Positions 59,327-64,000 of a DNA stretch of 64,000 bases are shown here, piece by piece. The translations under genes were made by a program, and so were the position numbers. The notes below the pieces were generated by a model. That model was not told where the DNA came from and did no database searches. It saw only the letters and a list, made by a program, of their open reading frames with translations. The DNA comes from Escallonia rubra (lineage: Eukaryota; Streptophyta; Magnoliopsida; Escalloniales; Escalloniaceae), in assembly GCA_033065855.1 (NCBI GenBank), contig JAVXUO010002985.1, forward strand, positions 62,001-126,000, read 5' to 3'. Position 1 is the stretch's first letter; every line of letters begins with the position of its first letter.

Positions 59327-62300
59327 TCATGTTACAGGAACCAATGTCCGGTGTTCCCTTTCTGTTATCGAAACTATGCCATTGGGATCTGGAACCATAT
59401 CTTCTTCCATTCCTTCTTTAGGTGGGAAGCCACGACTTCGTGCCTGCAGCCACTGGTCTATGACTCCACAATTGATGGCATATTTGATAGTGGTTTCCAG
59501 GTATCCTTTGTCAGTGATAAGATGCGGCTGAACCGTCAACATTCTTATCAGTCCTGAACAGATATTGGAAAGCAGAAATCAGCACGCCTAATTTTTGGTG
59601 TCAGGAAGGCGTATGTAAATCTATATCAGAGGTGAGAAGGTAAGAGTTTACTGCGGTCTGAATAGAAAAACTCATGTAAAAATAACAAACATATTTACAT
59701 GTACGAGGACCATGTATCAAAATTAGATATCTTCATTCATTTCTTGCATATTGCAAGTGACTCACCATGGCTCACATATAAAAAAACACCCAGACTACAC
59801 CAATAACTAGACTAGCAACAAGCACGTTTCCAACCGGATGAGCACCTTTACATGCACCATTGGACACGTATAAATTCTAGTTTCTCAAAAACTGAGCCCA
59901 AAAATGTATATCAAGCTCTCAAACCTTAAAGTACACCACAAAGAGATTGAGAAAATATGTAAATAAATTGACATGTATACTTGTATCTAGGACATCGGAA
60001 CCCCACTACTCTAATGCATGCCAAATACCATGCCCCATGTGAAGGCTTTTCCACTCACTGGAAAGAATCTTCCTAACTTATGTAAGACCCAATTGCTATT
60101 CCATTGTAATTACCATCTGCTGCAGAGACAGTATTGGTACTTTTCATAGAAGTTGATAGGAACACTACCTCACCAGTTAAGAAATCAATTATTGTTAGGA
60201 AGGTTGGTCTTATAACAGTTCTTTCCTTAATATATGCAGCATTTAACCTCTCCCTTGTGATCAGAAAGGGAAAACACTAGGAAATAAGCTAGACAAAGAA
60301 TACAAAAAATTGCAATCTCAAGATTTTCACAGGAAGCTACCAAAATTTGGAGAAAGTGGACGTAACTGGGAGTACATATGATATTATCTTAAGCCCAAAA
60401 ATAGTCACCGTATATATATTTTAGGCATCTGTTCCTCTCTGTGGAACCCAACCCCAGGACCAAACCCCTCCGTGAAAGGATTGAGACGGAGATTCTATCT
60501 TCGTCGAACGGCAGTAGCTAAATACGAGAACCCCTTCACAATCCCCGGAGGTGAAACAGAGTGAGGCGGCTCTTGTCTGACGATGCATGGAATCTCAAAC
60601 TCTCTAGTTAATGTATCTCTCACAAAGACGCAGTGCCCAAAGCCTCCATAACTATTGGCCTCACAAGAGATTTATTCTGCAGGGCTTATGAAACAGATGG
60701 AATACGAATAAGATAAGAACTCAGCAAGATCTTACCTGCAACAATGCCATCTCCAGTTGCCGACATGTCAGTGGTGAAAGGAGTTAAAGGTGCGTCTTCC
60801 ATTCCAAGAACAGCACCATTGTGCTCCTTGGTGTAGTAGTGCAGCTTAGAGGTTCCGTTTGTGACAAACAAAACCTTGAGATTGTCATGCCAAAGGTGAG
60901 CGAGTACTTCTGGTCTGTGATGAACAAACTTTGATTTGTCATTATCTTTGGTGTCAAATTGCTCAGAGGCTTTGATTCCACAAAGAAACTCAAGTTCTTG
61001 CTTGGTAACCTCGATAATATCTGCAAGATCCCATGCTTGCTGTATGAACATTTTGGTTTCTTTACCAGACTGCCATAGTGGTAACGGAAGATTAAGATCA
61101 TAAAAAATAACTGCTCCTAACTTCTTGGACATCTTGATGGCTTGCAATGCAGTTGATCTCATCTTCTGGTCAAGCAAGGAGAATGAGTTGAAGTAAAACA
61201 TCCTTGCCTGCATGAAAGGTTGTTTAGAGGATTAACAGTTTTGAGTACAAATCAAGACAAACAGCTAACAAAATTGAGATCTCATGGAAAATATGCACAT
61301 ATTCAGTAGTTGAACGAGTAGACATACAGTTTAGGGTGATTTTTATATTATACACAAGGTAGCGACATAGCTCAGCACGTGCATCGGATGTTATCATCCA
61401 TATAAAAACTTCATAAACCTGCACGATTTGAATCCTTGAAGCACTTGAGTTGGTCACTAAAGACTCAATAATACACACAACAGTATAGTGGCTTCTATGA
61501 CTTGCTCGTTGAATCTGCTGCTGGTTATGGTTTGCATAATTATGTATATCGAATATTTTGGTGATTACATATGCTTTTGGTTCTCCCTATGCTTTTAACT
61601 TTTGAGGTATTTATGTAAGGTATTGGTGGGTTTAGAATGTAAAAGGTTCAGAGCCATGCTAACAAATTCCTTGTTAGTTTCAAGTCATAGTCCTACTCTA
61701 AAGTTCATCGTCTATCAATTACTTGCCAGGTTGATTGCTTGTCTTATTTTCCCGTGCTGTGGCGGGCGATTCATGTCTAGTCCTTTCCATTCCCGGGAGG
61801 TCAGTTTTCTTTTTTAGAAAATACAAAAGAAAAAATGCCTACAGCTTTGCTCTCTTGGCATAATATGATGCATAAATAACACTAGATAAAAATGGCTGGG
61901 ATTCTACGAATGTCTAGTTGTAGTTCTAAACAAGGACGAGAACTCTTACCTCTTTTAACACATCAGTATTAATCTCAGATCTTGATAAAGAATCTTCTGC
62001 ACACGGTTTAGCACAAGTCATTCTCAAGGCACCCCTCTTACCAATTTTCATCTGTGATACTGCAGTTGCTCTTTTATTATCAATACGAACTGATCGAGTT
62101 TGAACTTTGTTCTCATTTAGATAATATAGCAAGGACTGACCAAAGTCATCATCCCCAAGTTTTCCCATGAAGGCAACTTTCCCGCCCAAGCTTGCAAGAG
62201 CCAATGCAACATTACTTGCACATCCACCTGGAGACCTAACAAACTTGTCAGGAGCCCATAATGCATCTTTCATCCTTTCATGCATTTCGTAGTCTATGAG

Positions 62301-63544
62301 TCTGTTGGCTGGTCTTCCGGAGGGCAAAAAAGCATACTGAGCAGCTCCAAAGCAACAAACTAGTGGAGGCCAACCATAAGTGAAGCTAATATCCTCGTCC
62401 CCATCTTTTCCAAACTCTAGGGCTTTCTCATTATCATCATCAACACTTGCTAAAAAAGTATCGCCCTCACTGTCACTAAGTTCTGTTTCACTACCTTGAT
62501 CATCAATATCGGGAACCTTCTTTTTAGTTCTCCTCCGCCGTATCACCTTCTTTTCGGTCTCTTCTTCCTCTAGGTCACTAGCAATAGATGCTGCTGCAAG
62601 CCATGAAAATTTATTTTTGTACAGTTCAAACTCTTAACCAAATGCTATCTCCAGCATAAGCAAATTTTATGATTGATGACACAGGACGGCTATGGGCATA
62701 AATGCTTAAGAGTGTACCTTTCTTTTGAGTTCGTCTTGGAGCTTTCTTAATATCCTCACTTGACCCCGAAGGCATCGTGGTTTCTTCATGCGTAACATCA
62801 CCGTCCAACACTGGTACAGAGGTTTCCTCGGGAGCCTCTAGCACTACCTTTTTCCTTCTCCCAGTTGGAGCTCGTCTAGTCGTTTTACGGGTCTTCTTTT
62901 CTACAACAACCACTTCTTCTTGTGATGCCTCCTCAGGAATTGACTCCACAATTTTTTTCTTAGACACGGCTGTTAGAACATATCTACTCTGCAATCTAAG
63001 ATCTTGAAATTGCATAAAGTTCATCGAGGGGAAAGTGGGCCAATTTGACTGCCACCTTCACATTACGAGAAAATGCAGAATTAGCCCCAAGTTCCTAGTT
63101 CTCTATCGAAGCTTAATTGGGTGAAATTACAATACAAATTTTGGGTACTTCTATATAGAATTGAAGGATGTATAATTGTTCCGTCTTTGTTACTGGTGCC
63201 TGAGCTTAATAAGACTAAATATAATATAACGAAAGGCTCAATTGGGTCAAAAGAAAACCCAAGATAAGACACATAAGCCGAATACACTGGGCTGGATATA
63301 GCTCAAGTTCAATTTCTTATAAAATCAAGAAAGAAGAACAGAAATAGAGCGCAAAAGATAACTAAAGTCTTCAGTTGTGCAAATGATAGAGCTACCAAAA
63401 CATGTATAAGATGTGGAATCCCTGTATTTTCTGGTCAGATACATACATGTTAAACATAAACAAAGATACAAAAGATAGAAAGATAATGAAAAGGAAAGAG
63501 AACCTGGGTAGTTTGTAAAACTGGGTAAAGGATAGAGTGGCCAT
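59327..63544 (-). CDS. FLN2: Fructokinase-like plastid protein FLN2
   Basis: Five exons on the minus strand, 63544-63504, 62995-62718, 62593-61950, 61207-60736 and 59553-59327, are in phase and give 553 residues. The first exon encodes MATLSFTQFYKLP, like the plastid-targeting start of Arabidopsis FLN2. Residues about 30-175 are a Lys/Arg- then acid-rich, disordered stretch (KKTRKTTRRAPTGRRKK, DSEGDTFLASVDDD). The pfkB fold follows from about 179: YGWPPLVCCFGAAQYAFLPS, GGCASNVALALASLGGKVAF, LFVTNGTSKLHYY, then SATGDGIVAG near 470-479. FLNs bind thioredoxin z and are part of the plastid-encoded RNA polymerase complex; they are reported to lack sugar-kinase activity. The usual GAGD anion-hole motif reads ATGD here. 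The C-terminus ends SITEREHRTLVPVT, about 50 residues shorter than I recall for Arabidopsis. The long N-terminal domain separates it from FLN1. Confidence 0.93.
60495..60671 (-). other. Open frame without ATG in FLN2 intron 4
   Basis: Between two stops, 58 sense codons are open on the gene's strand, reading SCEANSYGGFGHCVFVRDTL and continuing to SYLATAVRRR. The segment is more GC-rich than the rest of the intron. It has no start codon and no clear splice signals. It may be a captured exon or transposon relic; the family is not recognised. Confidence 0.25.
61335..61470 (-). repeat. Possible SINE-like remnant in FLN2 intron 3
   Basis: On the minus strand, CAAGTGCTTCAAGGATTCAA followed by ATCGTGCAGG resembles a tRNA-like B-box region, and GATGCACGTGCTGAGCTATG follows. 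There is no clear A box or tail, so this is only a candidate. Confidence 0.22.
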
Positions 63545-64000
63545 TGACGCAGAGCTAGGTTTAAGCAAACCCCAAATGGGTTTAAGGGTCACTGAAGTAC
63601 AGATGAGGGCTTCTGGCCTTTTTGTTGAAAGAAAAAATAAGTAAAAGTAAGAAGAAGCCAAAATGACGAAAAGGGCACACCTTTGGACACAGATTTGGAT
63701 CGTCTGCGCAGACATGCTGTAACGCTAGTTACAGCCGTCGGATCAAAATGGACGCGTCAGATTAAGCCACGTCACCAACCCAACATAAAACACTGAACAG
63801 AGACTTAACGCCGTATCAATGAAATCAGCTCCTCCACTTTTCCTTCCTACCTTCCGGCGACACTTCCAGCATCACCTCCCGGCGACATGGACGGGATTCA
63901 GCTCTGAAACTCTCCCCCAGCATCACCTTCCAGCTACCCAGATCTGCCTCCCTCTCTAAAAATTCACTCCCCATATCTGAAATCAACTCCTCTACCTTCT
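63545..64000. other. FLN2 upstream region to window end
   Basis: It contains the FLN2 leader and promoter (minus strand). From about 63820 the sequence becomes CT-rich with repeated CCGGCGACA and CAGCATCACCT phrases on the plus strand, which could be the leader of a divergent gene beyond the window. No reading frame there is long enough to support. Confidence 0.35.

Noticed and set aside
63545..63715. An upstream in-frame Met as FLN2 start (hydrophobic extension beginning MSAQTIQ)
   Set aside because: The downstream MATLSFTQF matches the start of the FLN2 family; the extension looks like translated leader sequence.

Overview
This is nuclear DNA of a eudicot plant. The coding exons are split by GT-AG introns, every recognisable protein is of plant type, and most of the intergenic space is transposons. 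The species cannot be resolved from the sequence alone. Six host genes are supported: the last exon of a SPIRAL1-like gene (+), COQ4 (-), the Ste20/MAP4K-type kinase SIK1 (+, 18 exons), a RimP-like (UPF0090) organellar ribosome-maturation protein (+), a cytosolic-type 6-phosphogluconolactonase (+) and the fructokinase-like plastid protein FLN2 (-). From memory of the Arabidopsis map, FLN2, UPF0090, SIK1 and SP1L2 are consecutive loci (At1g69200 to At1g69230). The window therefore looks like an expanded copy of a conserved micro-syntenic block into which COQ4 and PGL have come.

Layout. 1-2.6 kb: the SP1L 3' end and COQ4, convergent. 2.6-28 kb: a transposon-rich block with no host gene. It holds a 608-bp hAT MITE (3473-4080), a 2.1-kb hAT-type element (5087-7200), a probable Helitron (7829-17805) split 7 bp from its 5' end by a very young Sirevirus-type Copia element (7836-15921), a hAT-type element (21447-26073) carrying a nested TR-GAG-like Ty3 derivative (21716-25364), a Stowaway MITE (26307-26672) and a Pack-MULE-like element (26692-27972) that ends 234 bp before the SIK1 start codon. 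28.2-43.7 kb: SIK1, whose introns hold a LINE fragment, a second hAT copy related to the 5-kb one, an Au-like SINE and a TRIM-like repeat. 44.5-47.2 kb: RimP-like gene. 47.2-53.8 kb: gene-free DNA with a 102-bp near-perfect palindrome. 53.8-58.3 kb: PGL with a probable leader intron. 59.3-63.5 kb: FLN2 on the minus strand, convergent with PGL.

Functionally the host genes are housekeeping or regulatory: microtubule organisation (SP1L), mitochondrial ubiquinone synthesis (COQ4), Hippo-like kinase signalling (SIK1), organellar ribosome biogenesis (RimP-like), the oxidative pentose phosphate pathway (PGL) and plastid transcription (FLN2). They do not form an operon-like unit; synteny is what links them. 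I found no evidence of a wholly new system. The least explained items are the palindrome array in the Copia LTR, the 102-bp palindrome, the Pack-MULE payload next to SIK1, and two coding-like fragments inside the introns of PGL and FLN2.
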